A stretch of DNA of 64,000 nt from Larus michahellis (Eukaryota > Chordata > Aves > Charadriiformes > Laridae), in the NCBI RefSeq assembly GCF_964199755.1, contig NC_133913.1, forward strand, positions 5,558,201-5,622,200, in the 5' to 3' direction. Below are positions 42,476 through 56,581 of this stretch, in pieces. The first letter of the stretch is position 1. Every line of letters begins with the position of its first letter. A model generated the notes under the pieces. The model worked only from the letters and a program-made list of their open reading frames with translations, searched no databases and was not told the DNA's origin. Position numbers and translations under genes: made by a program.

Positions 42476-43038
42476 GGGGCGAGGGGGGGGGATTCTGCCC
42501 CTCTGCTCCCCTCGGGGGAGACCCCCCTGCAGCGCTGCCTCCAGCTCTGGGGCACCAACAGCAGAAGGACACGGAGCTGTTGGAGCGGGGCCAGAGGAGG
42601 CCCCGGAGACGCTGGGAGGGCTGGAGCCCCTCTGCTGTGGGGACAGGCTGAGAGAGCTGGGGGGGTTCAGCCTGGGGAAGAGAAGGCTCCGGGGAGACCT
42701 TGGAGCCCCTTCCAGTCCCTAAAGGGGCTCCAGGAAAGCTGGGGAGGGACTCTGGAGCAGGGAGGGGAGCCATGGGATGAGGGGGAAGGGTTTTAAACTG
42801 GAAGAGGGAGATTTAGGTGAGATCTAAGGAAGAAATTTTTCCCTCTGAGGGTGGTGAGCCCCTGGCCCAGGTTGCCCAGAGAAGCTGTGGCTGCCCCATC
42901 CCTGGAGGGGTTCAAGGCCAGGTTGGACGGGGCTTGGAGCAACCTGGGCTGGTGGGAAGTGTCCCTGCCCAGGGCAGGGGGGTGGAACTACCTGGTCTTT
43001 AAGGTCCCTTCCCACCCAAACCATTCCATGACTCTATG
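42476..43038 (+). mobile_element. CR1 LINE 3' fragment
   Basis: Plus-oriented CR1 ending in AAGGTCCCTTCCCACCC and ATTCCATGACTCTATG. The sequence 42480-42796 is nearly the reverse complement of the CR1 at 17120-17925: over roughly 105 codons their translations differ at one residue. Confidence 0.93.
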
Positions 43039-45004
43039 TTGCTTTTCTTCACGTGAGAACAGGTTTCGGCCTCAAACCCTTTGGCTGGGGGAGCGGGACG
43101 GCTCCTGAATGGCATCCAAAGAACAACCCCCTTGGCAAGTCCACACAGGGATCGCAAACCCCATCCTTGATCTTCCCCCCTAGGCAACGCAACACTGGAC
43201 CCTGCCACCAACCCCACAAGCAGCTCGATGTGCTGCGACCTTGAGTGTCTTGGACGCTCCTCCTGTGCTTGGTCAATGGCCAACAAGGCAGAGGCTGGAG
43301 GAGATGTCGGTTTGGTTTCCAGTCCATCAGTCACACCAGCATCGTTCCTGTTGATGCAGCCACAAGAAGGGGAGACGGCAGCAGCTGGCTGCCCTGGAGG
43401 AAGATGGTTTATTTATTGACCGAAAGGGAGAAAACATCTGCCTGCCTCAGCCGATAAACCGGACTGAAAGACCTTCCAAATCACACTGCTACAACGAGAT
43501 TTTACCAAGCAGCACAGCTGGGGAGAGGCTTCCCCAAGTTCCTGCAGAATTTAGATCCCAAGGGAAGCATCGGGGATGGAGATGGTCCAGTGCAATCCTA
43601 GAAGTACCACAAAGTCTTTCATAGACAAGGGCAACGCATGGCGAAAACACCCTTTGGAGCTCATTGGTGCTCTGCAAGACCTCGAGCAAGACACCGATGG
43701 CAGCAAAGGCAGAGACAAGTCCCCGCTTCCACTCAAACTTGGGCTAAAAACTGAGATTTTACTGCATAATCCTGTCCCAACACGGTACTTTGCTCTTCCA
43801 CCTCCATCTCGCTAAGACGATTCAGTGAGGAAAGGTCATCAAGGCGAAATTCAGGTGGAAGAAAGTTTGCTCTATTAAATTTCAAGCTTGGAAACACACA
43901 TCTCTTCACCATCCGTGCTTTATTCCTTGAGTATTTCAATGGTTGCTGCTGTTTAAGGACCATTTATGAATTTACTAATTACTTCTGAATAATCTTCTGG
44001 CCTTCTGCCAATTTAAAGGACCAACTGGGTTTCGTATTAGAGATGGAAGATCTTGCCATTTGAAGACTTAAGGGCAGAACTGAATGTATTTATGATGATT
44101 CTGCGTCTCAAGACACAGCCGCCGTGCAGAGAGCTAAGTGACACCGAAAACCACGTCAGAATTAAAGAGCTAAACCCAAATTCTCCGGCTTTCAAGATCT
44201 GTCTTTTAACCGCAGCTGAGCACCCCGCCATGGCAGCCCAAATGCCCGTCTCTTCTTTCGCCCTGGGGATCTACTCGATTCAAGGGTTCTGCGTTGGTCC
44301 AGACCCCGTTTCTTATGGAGCGCAACGTCCAAGCGCCCCCCTCCGCTCAACAGGCAAGGGCTGCACGTTACGTCCTCAAAAGACAGTTGGGAAGTTTTTG
44401 CTGCCTGGAGAAGCCCCCCCTCGCCCTTGTCCCTTTGCGTTCAGCCCCCTCGTTCTTGCCGCATCCCGGCAGCCGGCGGAGGCGAGAGAGCCCGGCAGAT
44501 CCAGGACAACCGAGAGCCCCCGGAGCTGGCGCTGGATTGACCCTTGCTACAGGCTGCGTGGGAGAGATTGTTCCAGACATCAGCCTCTATTTTAGTAAAC
44601 CCTTAACAGGCTTCCGAGACGCTTCTGCCGTCTGTCTCGTACAGACCGGCGTTTAGGAGACCGTCTACAAGGTCTCGGTGCTGGTGGCTCTGTGGGTGCC
44701 CAGCCCAGCTCTGCCCCACCGGGACCAGCCCCGTCCGACGGCTCTTCACCCAGCCCCGACGTAACCCGCACACCCACGGAACTCAATGAGGACAAAACGA
44801 CGGGTGCTGCTGCCGGGCACCTTCTGGGAAATGAAATGACTTGTTTGTAACGACGGTTCCATTAGAAGAGACCGTGAGACGCAAGAAGAAAAGGCCAGCC
44901 GCCGGCAGCCAGGTGTGCAACCGCCCGCGAAAGGGACGGCAAAATCAAAGAGCTTTCGTGGGGAAGTCAGGATCGACCCCAGCGCTGCTCTAGAACTGCC
45001 CGGG
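43039..45004 (-). other. MYO1D last intron, part 3
   Basis: About 2 kb of unique-looking sequence. Open frames are short and unrecognised. Confidence 0.5.
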
Positions 45005-45238
45005 AACCACATCGTAATTTCTGTATATAATAAACCACATGATAATTTCTCTATATAATAAACCGCATGACAATTTCTCTATATAATAAACCACATGGTA
45101 ACCTCTGTATATAATAAACTACATGATAATCCCCGCATATAATAAACCACATGATAATCCCCGCATATAATAAACCACATGATAATCTCTGTATAGAATA
45201 AACCCCACGACAATTATTTCTGTGCGCAATAAACACCA
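45005..45238. repeat. 28-bp tandem array carrying AATAAA
   Basis: About eight copies of a ~28-bp unit, roughly ACCACATGATAATTTCTCTA followed by TATAATAA. Each copy holds ATAATAAAC or a close variant, so AATAAA is repeated on the plus strand. Copies diverge mainly in the TTTCTCT segment (CCCCGCA or CCTCTGT). Confidence 0.95.
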
Positions 45239-48200
45239 AGAGGTTTTTGGTGTTTCCTGAAAACACAGATCTTTTTATAGAACTGCAAACAATGGTTTGG
45301 GGTGGAAACAGCCTCTCCCGACGTCCTGGCAGTACAAGCCACGGCCGCCGACCTCAGGTGGTCGCGTGGGCCGGGGTTTCTCTTTGCTCTGTGGGTTTCG
45401 TGGCTCAGGGAGCTCTGCAGGACTGGGTGACTTCTCCTCTTTCCTCCACCTCCTGCTCAGATGGATGCTCAGGGTCAGACGGACCCCTGCTCCATCCGAG
45501 CGTGGCAAACCGCCTCCCTCGGCTCACTGCGCCCGTCCAGGGACTCGCGCTCCTTAGAGGAGTTAATGGCAAATAGTCGAGGGGACGGCTCGGGGTGCGA
45601 GCAGGCGAAGGACCACGAGCATCGGCAGCAACAGCGGCTGCGTGACGGGAGACCCGCATCCCAGAGCGAGAGCATCCGTAGAGGTACAGCCCGAGCCCAT
45701 CGGACACCTGGGTAAAGGCTGGCAAAAGGGAAACCAGCAGAGAGGAGATGGCTCCAGGTGGAAGCAGACTGGTGGCCCATGAAATATTAGAGTTTTGACT
45801 GAGCATTTAGTCGAGGACCTCGGGGAAAACACAAGCCAAGTAGCGCATAAACGGCCCCAGACATCTGTCAGTGCTGCCGATAATACAAAAGCAGCTCCGG
45901 CGCCAGTAAGCGGTGGGAAGCAAAACGGCGAAGGGAAAGAGGGGAGGAAGATCAGAGGGAGTTTCTGCGAAGGCAGCGGTTAAGACTAGAAAGTTAAATA
46001 AATGCATCGGTAGGTACATGTCAGACACACGAGATGCTGAAGAGCAAACGCAGAGGACCTGGGATGTCTCGCGAGGAGCTGTAATAGGCGTGAAAATACA
46101 GCAAAGCCCTCGTTAGTGAGACGTTCTTCGTTTGTGGCCGTGAGCTCCGTCGAGAGGCACGACGGGCTGCAGGGAGCCGGGCTCACGCCGTGCCCAGGGA
46201 CGGCGGTACCCGGCCACGGTCCGGGGATGCTCCGAGACGCAGCCCCATCGCTCCCGGGTGAGGTGCTGCTGCCTACGGACAAAGCCAGCGGCAGCGCCGA
46301 GCCGGAAATTAGTTCTTTTTAGGAAGGAAAATTTGGGTAGAAGATGGCAAACCCTGATTTTTCATGACAACAAGCCAGAGGGCTTTAAGACGAGGCCAAG
46401 CACGTAACGCAGCGTGAAACGAGGGCTCGGCGGTAATACACCAAATGGGCTGTATTCCGGGGAGGATTTTTTTTTAAACGATCAAATCGTTCTAAAGTTT
46501 AGATCAAGGGCTCTTGCGGAAAGGCAGGCATCACCGTGGCCCACTCGGTTAAGGCTTCGAGGGAGAGCGCAGCTGCAAACAAGCTGCTGGGAAGCGCGAG
46601 GAGCAGGCTGGAGAACACTGAGGAATCCTAACACCTCCTGTAAGGCGGCGGCGTGGTCTCACGCGGGTACTGGCTGCAGGCTTCCAGGGGCTCAGCGATG
46701 AAAAACAAAAAAAAACAAAACAAAAAGGCTGGCGGATGAAGGGAGGCTATAAAAAAGAAACCAGAAAAGCGGTAGCTATGTTCTACGTGAGGGAAAGGAG
46801 CGGAGAGAGAAACTAGAGAGGTCTGAAAAAAAAAAAAGGCAGCTTTCAAGGTTGTGCTTCCTAACAACTGCCAGAGAGACGAACAACAATATTGGGAATT
46901 TCAGGGCGGGCGAGAATGGCTTCCCAGGCCCCGGGTGACCTCCCCGCTGTGGCTCACTCCAGGCTGTGGCGCTCACTGCTACTGGGGGGTGGGAGGGGGG
47001 ACAGAAGTGACAAAAACCGAGCAGGGTCTAAAATGACACGGGCTATACCATAGGTGATAAACATTGACGTATCTGAGTTACAACAGGTGTCATTTTTGGA
47101 AAAGATAAGTGTCTTCTGCATGAGGGGCTGAGGGCCGTGCCGGCCTGCGGATCTGGCAGGGGAGGGCTGGGGGAGATCTATCTCCTCCGACCACTCCCGG
47201 TTCTCTGCCACTTGCAGGACAATGATACCGGGGACAGCCGGGCTCGAAGGAAAAGTTACGGTTCTCAGCGTGAAAACTAACCCCACAATAGCTCAACCGC
47301 GAGATGAAAACAGGACCGTCTAGGTTCTCAACGTGTACAAGCGCGAAACCTCGTGTGCGTTTTCCACCACCCCGGCTGTACCCTCTCGCTCCTGTGCTCG
47401 AACGGAAGCATTTGGGGAGCCGGGGAAGCGCCGTCCCTGGGGAGCCACGGCACGAAGGGCACCACACGCCGATCATCCCGGGCGGATATTTCATCCCAGG
47501 GAGAGCCGTCCCCTGCAAGCACTCCGAGCTCCGGCACGCTTCGTCTTCCCTGCTCTCCCGCTGCCTCTCGGGGGGGCAGTAACATCTGAAGTGTGCGCGG
47601 CTTCAAAGCGCCGGCTCCCGCTTCCAGAAGAGATTTACGCGCTTGGAGCATAAATTTCCCTAAGTAAGACTCGGGTGATTTTTGACAGCATCACCCCGGT
47701 GACTCCTTGGCACACTCCATCCTTCTTTGCTCTGCCGTCGGAAGGAGAAAACACCTTTTCCCATCCAGCTCTTATTAAAACGCCCTGGCTCGCGTAGCTG
47801 CGGCGATGATTTACTACCCTGTGTACCCGAGAAAATAATTTAATGTCCTCTTTGCCTCCTCGCGGCGGCCGCTGGACTGTATTAGCGGCGCCAGAGGAGA
47901 TCCCCCTCCATCAGCGGCCCCTTTTTAGTGCAGCCCGGGAGCTGCAGCTGGCAGCGCTCTTCATCCCACGGGTCTGGTTACCAACACCGAGAAGCTCGGG
48001 GTGAAGAGATTAACCCGGACCCATTTTCGGGTGCAGATCATTCCTCTCCGCTCATAACTCAGGAGCAGCCGGCTCAGCGGGGACGAACGGGGGCGGGAGG
48101 CAGCGTGTCGCTCATTCGGCATCCGCTGCGTTACTCACACGTGCACCAAAGGGCCGCGATAACACCCTAAACCACACCGGGTTTTCAAAATCCGCCTCGT

Positions 48201-51200
48201 GAAACCCTCTCTGAGGTCTCGCACAGCGAAAGCCCGAGACAAACAGGATGTTTTCTCCAACCCTTACTCGCTCTTCAGAGACGGGGGGTTGTTTGCGTTG
48301 CGGAGCGCTTCTCTATCAGGTGGTCTCGGCGGAGATCAGACATTAAGAGGGATCAAAGCCATGGAGAAGAGAGACCACAAAGAAGTCAGGCACGAAGAAA
48401 GGAGAGCTCAAGTCAGGATCAAAAGGCAAATTTCCATAGTGGAAGGTCAGGACAAGTCCTCCAGGCGTTTTAACGCCAAGAAAGTTCAGCTGAGTTAAAC
48501 GTGGCTCTGGCAGGTCCGTTCTCACTGTGTGGTTTTTCAATATTATCTGCAGTCAAGTGACACTTGGTAGCGTGAATTCTTCTTTGGCCTTCAAAACCAG
48601 CAAATGTTTGCAGCTTATTTCTGACACCGTGTCGTACCTTGTGGCCTACGCTCAGGCAAATCACCGCAGAAGCTGGAAGAGGCGGTTCTTCAAAAGCAAT
48701 TTTTCCATCTGCGAGAGAAGGACCGGGCTACAAGCTGCAAACCCACGTCGTTCCACGGAAAACTCAACCACTCAAAAAGTGGCTTTCAATCTTTCCTGGC
48801 TCCGACTTGCCCACGCGTCATTTTTTCTCTGCCGACATCTATTTACCAGCACAAACCACAGAGCCGCTCGCCTTCGCTTTTGGGAGCCGCGCAGCACCAC
48901 GTGTTACACCACCGCGCTAGCGGGTTGCGTCAGCAGCTCTGTTTTTGCCCTTTTAATGAGAAACAAGACTCGTTAATATCCGTATATCCCCAGTGAAAAG
49001 CCTTACACGTGTCCAATATCACATACAGCAAGGCGAAAGCAAAGTCAACCATTAACACTGGGGTCCGCTGGCGTCCTGATGCTTCCATTTATTCACGCCT
49101 GAACCATAAAAGCCACTTTCCCGAGGAGACGGCAGCTGCCACCACCCTGATGTGCTTTTTCCATGACGTGTCCGCGGTAGATCCAGGTATATCCCTTCCC
49201 CTCCAGCTGAGGCGTCAGCCTCGCCCGTTCAAACGCTTGGCTGGCTCATTCTTAAAACACATTTATTCCGGCTTGAACCCAAGGTCAGGCGGCCCCGGAG
49301 CAGCGCCGGCGAGCTTGCGCTTCGTTCTTCATTTTATTTAGTAACTGGGGCATTTGTGCATCCGTCCTCGCGAGCCGGGGAGCGCTTGCCGGCGAGGCGG
49401 CGAGCTGTGAAATATTTCCGTCTCTTCCAGCCAAACCGTTCGGTTCCCGCGCTCCCCGGGCGAAGGAGGATCCCCGGGGTAGGGGGGTCAGGGCAGGGGC
49501 TGCTCCTCCCCTCCCCTCCCGTCCCCGGGGCTCTTCGCCTTCGCGGGGAAGGTGGGGGCTAACAGCCGGATTTCAATAAAATACCGAAGCAGCTAAAAAG
49601 CAGGTTAATGGGGGTCAGGTCCCAGCCAAGCTCTTATTTTACGGTGGGAAAGCTCCCCAAAAAAGTGGGTTTGAGACATCGCTTTGACGATACCCTCACA
49701 GCCCCTTTCCTCCATCCCTGGGCAATTCGATCGAATCAAAAAGTGAATGCAATTATCCCGTATCCCGTGAAATTCAAGAAAAGGATCAAAAATTAACGGA
49801 GGCTTCACCCTCCAGCTGCACCGGGGCAAACGCTCGCCCCCAGCCCTAAACACGTCTCCAAGTTGAAGGTGCTGGGCTTTGGGGTGGGGGACAAGCACTT
49901 TGGGCACCTCAACTCAGCTATAAATCATACCCCCACCTCGTTACCACACTTGGGCTCTTAATTAATCCCCTCCCTGCCCGCCCCAGCACAAGGCTTGGGC
50001 AGCAGCGTCCCCCTGCCCGCAGGAGCCATCGGGCTCCGGTACCCGCTGCTGACGCTCCCCGAGTTCTGCTCCTCTCGAAGCCGAGAATTCATCCCCGCGC
50101 TTCGAAAGGGGGAAGCCTCCGTCTTTTTTCCTCCCCTGTGCCATCAGCGTTCGACGCCTGACGCAATTCATCCCTCGCGAAGCCCTCGCTAAAGCCGGTC
50201 GACGGGTTTTGCGGATGAAAAACGCGCGCGTTCACTTAAATAGGGTATTTCCCGGGAAATCTCATCAACAAAGCAGCTTTCACATAAAAAAAAAAAAAAA
50301 AGCACAGAGAGCGAGTTCAATAATTTATTTCCTCCAGCAGGCAAAACCGAAAGATACCCAGGCAGCTCCCAGCCACCACGGCAGTGCCACGACAGCACCC
50401 ACCTACCAGGGCCCTGCCGAATAGGCGGGTTATTGATGCAAACCCCGAATTTTGATGCAAACCCCGAATTTTGATGCAAACCGCTCTAAACTCCACATAC
50501 TGCCCCTTTTCCCTTCCCTGGCCCCCGGGCGCAGTTTGATACCGTAGGAATTAAATCCTTTCCAAAACTCAGTGTATTTCGCGTTCTCTCCGCAGCTAAA
50601 ATCCGAAGTTTTGCATCCGATTTTCAGCCCGGTGAAGATTTACAGACCGGTGATAAGCAACCGCCTGGAGGGAAGAAGGATGGGGAGGGTGGGCAGGAGG
50701 CGGGGGGGGGTCTGTGGTCCCTGCTGCGGGGGGAGCAGGTGGCAGGAGGGAGGGCACCCGTGTCCCTTCCGTCCCCTCAACCAACCCCTGCGCAGGGCCC
50801 GGCAGGAACGGGGAGGGGGGGTGGGGAAGAGGAGCGTCACCCGGGGTAACCTGCCCGGAGCGGAAACCAGTTTTGGCACGGAATTACGAAACGAACACGC
50901 TCGTTAGGTAAGAAACGACGTCTACGACCACGTAACATCCTCACCCTGCCTACCCGCAGGGCTCCGGCGCGCTTTGCGGCTCGGTTTGCATCCTACTTGG
51001 TTTTGGATAAACAGAGAAATTTAGTTTCTGAGGCCGAGGGGCGCGCAGGTTACAGTCAGGCAACGGGGGCCGCTTGCTCAAACTGACCCCGACCTCACCA
51101 CCACCAGCCTTCCCCGGGTGCAGCACCAATCTATAAATTACAGCTTCTCCCAAAGTCCCCAATTAGTCGTATTTTCTCAGCTATTCTGAGCCCTGGCAAA

Positions 51201-54200
51201 GCTTTTGAGAGTCCGCTCTCAGCCGGCCCGCTGCTTTAGCAGGAGCAAACGCGGCCGCAAGGCGCTGGAGCGTTACATATTTTATAAAAACCACTACGCC
51301 AAAAATATGATTCCAAGTCCTTGGCTGGAGACAGGGTAAAAGCGGAACATCGGCTCATTCACGGGGTTATGCCAAGAATCCCGCATTAGAAATGCACCAG
51401 CACATAAATAAAATAAGACCACTTAGGAAGATGAGCGCAGACTCGCTTCCCGTTTAGGACATCACGGACCTCCATTCCTGGGCAGGCTGGGAAGCAGGAA
51501 AAATTACATTTTCTTTTCGGCTCCGGTCCTCGCCGTCACCCAGCCACTGGGCTGAATTCACCGGAGCCGCGTTCGCTGGGGCGTACGCAGCCCCACGTTT
51601 GCGATGTCCCTCCTGAAAGGACGCTCTTGGCCTGGACGGCAGATGCCGATAAAATTCCGCTGGCTGAATTTTCGAAGTTTAAGGAAGGAAGAAATTAGGG
51701 GGAAAAAAAGAAAAAAAGACTTCAAAGGGAATCTAACACGTTTCGGTCAGCTGGGATGTATTTAGAACGCGAGGCACAGGGAGCTGATGGCGAGGACATC
51801 AAGTGTGGGATTATCCAACTGTTTACCGCTCAAATTTACAAGGGGACAACAATTTTCTGGTATCAAACAGCGGCCGAAACACCTGAGGGGTGCATTAGGA
51901 TGGAAAACGATGCCACAGCGAAGGGCCGCTGCTGCCCTGGCGTTTCCCTTCGACGCAGACATAACCCGTAGCCGTCCCGATGGATGGGCAACTCTACCTT
52001 CCCCAACGGTAGGTGCAGGGCTGTGGATTAAACGGGCAGTTTTAGATATTTGCACAGGGATTTTTAGATATTTATGCAGAGGTTTTTAGCTATTTATACG
52101 GATATTTAGATGTTTTTCAAGTCTGGCAGAGGGCCGAAGTCCTTCAACAAAGCTGTCTCATAAAAACGCGGGAAACTGCCACCGAGCTTCATAGAGATCC
52201 CCTAAAATTATTATTAAAAAGATCCAAAGTGTGCACACTTTTAAGGCTCTCTCCTCCTTTTCTTTTTGACTTATCATTCTTTAGGATCGACCTGTGCGAG
52301 TGAAACTGCCAGTTTGGGCCATTTGCTACGGCGAAGCCACAAGCTGGGCTTCTGCCGGCACCGACGGCTGCGGGAAACGAGCCACGATGCCGACGGCGCG
52401 AGGGCTCTCCCCACGTGCAGGGAAGCGACGTGGCATCGTCGCGTCCCACCCCCGGCTCCCAAAGCTTGGGTTCAGTAACGTCCGTGCCGAGGAGCCGGCT
52501 GCCCTTGTCCGAAGCCGTCCCGCAGCCCGTGGAACGCCGAGCGGCTGCGCAGGCAAATGGCTCAGCTCCCTTCTATTCCGCGCGCATCGCCGCTGAGCTC
52601 ATTAGAGACGGGAATTTAATGGGAGGGCTCTGACATCCCGGGGAACATCCACCGCCGGGCGCGCTCGCTCGGCACGGGATAATTCACCCGGTGCCTTTGA
52701 GCGGCGTGTGACAGCCCGTGTGCGCGTGCCGGGGAGGGGGGGTGGGGGTGGGGGTGGGGGGGGTGGGTGATGGAGAAGGGCTGCTTTTAGCAGCAGGGCT
52801 CGCGGTCACTATAGCAACCTGGATAGTCATCATCCCATCTGATGCTTCCTTCCTGCCAGCCAACCAGGGGCCGATGCCCAGCAACCAGAGATGGGTTCGT
52901 TTACTGCCGCCTCCGATTGCCGCGCGGCGCACCCCGGATAACCCCCGGATAAGCTCATTCTGCCTGAATTCCCCGTTCTGAGGGTCGTGGGTTTTTCCCC
53001 CCCACCCCCCCCGAGTTTACCGGGGATGGTCCTGCTGGGCACCGCTGCGATGGCAGCAGCGCCGGCGCGGGGGACTTTGGGGCAGGGTGTCACCGTGACC
53101 TACTTAGCGCAGGACGAGGTGACATCACGTGAAATGGCCAGCGGCTTCCCGGCCCTCTGGGCCACTCTGTCCAGTGGCGGGGCTGAACTGATCCGAGCCC
53201 GACGGCAGCTCGTCACCACGAGGCCCGTTCCTCTGGCCCTCGGAATAACCTTGCTCTGCCAGCACGAGAGACGTCTCCCCTCCTCGGCTCCTCTGACCTG
53301 GAACAGCTGCGCTCAATCCTGCCTCTCTATTTCCAGATCTGAACTGAAAACCCAGATTTTTTTTCTCCTTTTCTAATAGAAAAAGAGAGAAATTAGCTAA
53401 AGCTTCAGGGGATAGAAAACCGCCGTAAAAAAGAGGTGCTATTGTGCCGTTTTCTCCTGCAGCGTTGCTCCTGGGGAGAAGCGATGCTCCTCTTCACCCT
53501 CCCCGTGTGAACCAAGATTTTTATCGCATTGTGCCTGATAAAAGGTCACACTTTCACGGGCAACCAGCGTTTTCCCCGATGATTTAGGCAGGCAGCGTCA
53601 GGGCTCTCCAGCCCCCAACCACCAGCTCGTTCCTGAAAGCCGAACCGTGAATTTTTCTGGAAGGGGAGCGCGGAGGGGTCGGGGCCGGGGGGGTGGGGGA
53701 GTGCTGGGGTTACCGCGGTGTTTTGCCAGCGAGGAAGACGCTGGCTCCTCCTCTCCCGGCATCCACACGGTGACATTTCAGCTGAGGAAGCTGAATCATC
53801 CTTCAATTAATGACAGGCTTTTAACCCCATGTTGAGGAGTCTCGCCGAGGTCTCCCGCCTGTTAAAAACGCCTCTCGCTACGGCCAAAAGAAGAATCACT
53901 GGAACGTAGTGATTTTTCCACCCCTGGGGTTTTCGTTGTGTGTGTGTCCCCCCCCCTGCTCCTTGGGAGCCATTTGATGGGGAGGGACGCGGCAGCAGGG
54001 ACGTCGCGGGCAGCGCGGTGTTTCCTGCCAAGGCATCGCCCCGCCAGGTGCCTCCCACACCAAAGGCAGTTTAAAACACGCACCGGACCCTGCGGAACAA
54101 GGCAGGGGAGAATCATCGGGCAGAGGATGACGGACGGGAAGGGGAAGGGTAAGCTACAAGTCAGGGTGACTCAGGGCACAGCCAAACGATTGCTCCACCA

Positions 54201-54402
54201 TCGCATTCAGGTTTTAGCTTTTTAACCAACGGCTACTTCCCTCTTAGCTCCTGCGGCAAAAGCACACCCAGGGCCTTTCGGAGGAGCCCAAAGAGATAAA
54301 GCAAGTATGAAGGGCTTAAAAAGGGATTTTAAATACGAGGGATGCTCAGAAGGTCAGGGGGAAGCTGAGGAACAGATCGTACCAAGGTTGGTCCTACTGA
54401 AA
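45239..54402 (-). other. MYO1D last intron, part 4
   Basis: About 9 kb with no CR1, exon or RNA gene recognised. Small features: an AAAAC-type run at 46700-46725, a twice-repeated TTGATGCAAACCCCGAATT unit near 50433-50471, a loose TTTTTAGATATTT repeat at 52039-52117 and a GGGTGGGGGT run at 52735-52768. Confidence 0.5.
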
Positions 54403-54688
54403 AAGGGGCCAGGCTCTTCTCAGTGGTGCCCGGGGACAGGACAAGGGGTAACGGGCACAAACTTGCCCCTGGGAAGTTCCATCTCAACAGGAGGAGGAAC
54501 TTCTTTGCTGTGAGGGTGGCAGAGCCCTGGCACAGGCTGCCCAGAGAGGTGGGGGAGTCTCCATCTCTGGAGACATTCCAACCCCGCCTGGCCGCGTTCC
54601 TGTGCCACCTGCTCTGGGTGACCCTGCTCTGGCCGGGGGTTGGAGGGGATGATCTCCAGAGGGCCCTTCCCACCCTGTGATTCTATGA
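54403..54688 (+). mobile_element. CR1 LINE 3' fragment (near-twin of 20700-21140)
   Basis: Plus orientation, ending CCCTTCCCACCCTGTGATTC and TATG. Bases 54405-54667 differ from 20836-21098 only at 54563 (A against G), which suggests a young subfamily or gene conversion. Confidence 0.94.
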
Positions 54689-56581
54689 AAAAAATCCACC
54701 GAGAAGAGGTTGGGGGTCTCAGGAACAGAGCACGGAGTGACTCGGTGCATTTGGTTTTGGCTGCCAACATCCCATGAGCGGGGTCCCAGTGGCGGACGGT
54801 ACTTCAGGGATGATGTTTGAACAGGTTTCCAACTGTTCTCAGGACGGTGGGGGCCGACACACCTCGTCTACACCAAACGTCCCCAGCAACGCTATTTTTT
54901 TTTTTTTTGAAGTCTTGAGAAAATCTGGCCTCTGTTTGCCAGCACAGGATGGCCGAAAGATGGGGAGGGTTGGTCGTTAGCCCAGAGGAGAGTTCGGATG
55001 ACAGAAAAGAGAAGACAAGAGCAAGAAGGCAATCATGAGGTGGACAAATTAGGGAGGGAGCGGGGGATTCCAGACACGTCAGGAAGGAGGAAAGCGGATG
55101 GTTGGACTGGTCCCAAAACGTAGGGAAAAGTTGCTTCTGCTGCCTCAAAAACTCCGTCGCATAAAATTGTCCATGTGGAAAAGCCCAGCCAGAACCGGTA
55201 CTGACACCACCTCCGTATCAGCGTCACAGCATCCCCATGAAACGTTTTGGGGCTGATCAAGTTTCAGCCATGATGAAAGTCATGACTGTTCCGGTCGAAA
55301 GCATCGGGGTGAATCAGGTTTGAAGCCGGGGAGAAGAAAGGGGGAGGCGGATTTTGTAAGAAAGATTCTCCTTCCATCACAAAACCTAAAACTCATGAAA
55401 CAAAGTCCTTCCAGCGGCGCAGGTATTTAAAACGAGGAATTTAATTCTGGATTCCTGATGTCCTCTCCAAGGACCAGGAGCAGTCAGATTAGCCTAAACC
55501 AATGTGACAGCCGACCTGCCAGGAGCTTGGGATCAGCCACAGGCACTCCCCGGAACAAAGAACCCAGCCGAAAGATCTCACCCTATGACTAATAACTCAA
55601 GGCAGCCCTTTTCTCTGCATTTCAAGCCTGACGATTCCCAAGAACACCAAACTTTCACTGTATTTCTTCAATATTACGGATTCCCGATACCCCACAAGGC
55701 ATCAAGGACTCTTCTTAGAAGCGGGGCTCCGGCTATACCGGGAAATCAATTTTTTTTATGCGATAGCAAAATGACGGGCAGGATTTCAAGTGGGTCTTGG
55801 GTATTCCGAGAGCCTGGGCAGCCAATTCGGTTTTCATTATTTCGGGAGCATTTGCTGAGATGTTCCAGAGTGGTCTCGGTATCACTTCTGCAAAGTAAAG
55901 GGCTCTAAAGCTGCAATCCCAGAATAAAAAAGCCGGCACTTCTGCTTCCCTTTGTTCTCTCCTCTTTATTCTCCGATACATTAGCACAATTCACACAGGC
56001 AGGAAAAAAGGCAACTTGCTGTGAAGAGAGACAACTGCGTCTTATTTAAATACCTGACCTATTTCTGCTTTTCCTTTGCCTAACTTATTCAGCAAGAAGT
56101 TGGGATTTGGAGAAAATAGCTGAAATAACTGTGTTGGATCACGCAAAAAATACTCTTCCTTGTGGCAAAGCCAGTCTGAAAAACAGGTGCATAAACAAAA
56201 AGATTTTTGCTTATAGAAATTAAAAAGATTGGAGGGGAAATGCACATTGCCAGGCCGATTCCCATTAGATTCAGCATTTGCATTTTCATTGCAACAACAT
56301 ATAATTTTCATTTCAGGGCGTTACGTGACTCCGCTGGAGGACAACACCTATGGAAACACGAGGTGGATGTTTATTCGAATGTTTATCCTCAGCTACCCCA
56401 CCCGGGAAGGCAGCAAATCCCTCCTGACCGAAATTCAGCGCCTGGCTCAGCGGGGCAGGCTGAGCTCGCCGCGGAAATCACAGTCTGTATCCGCAGCCCT
56501 GGCCTGTTCCCCGGGTCTTCAGCTGCTCTCCGGAGCACGGAGAATCATGGAAGCCCCTAGGTGGGAAGGGACCCTTCAGAT
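54689..56581 (-). other. MYO1D last intron, part 5
   Basis: No repeat recognised. A plus-strand open frame follows an acceptor-like TTTCATTTCAG at 56318 but resembles no protein I know. Confidence 0.5.

Noticed and set aside
48199-48498. Lys/Arg-rich 99-codon plus-strand frame
   Set aside because: No similarity recalled, no splice or promoter context, and it lies antisense in the MYO1D intron.
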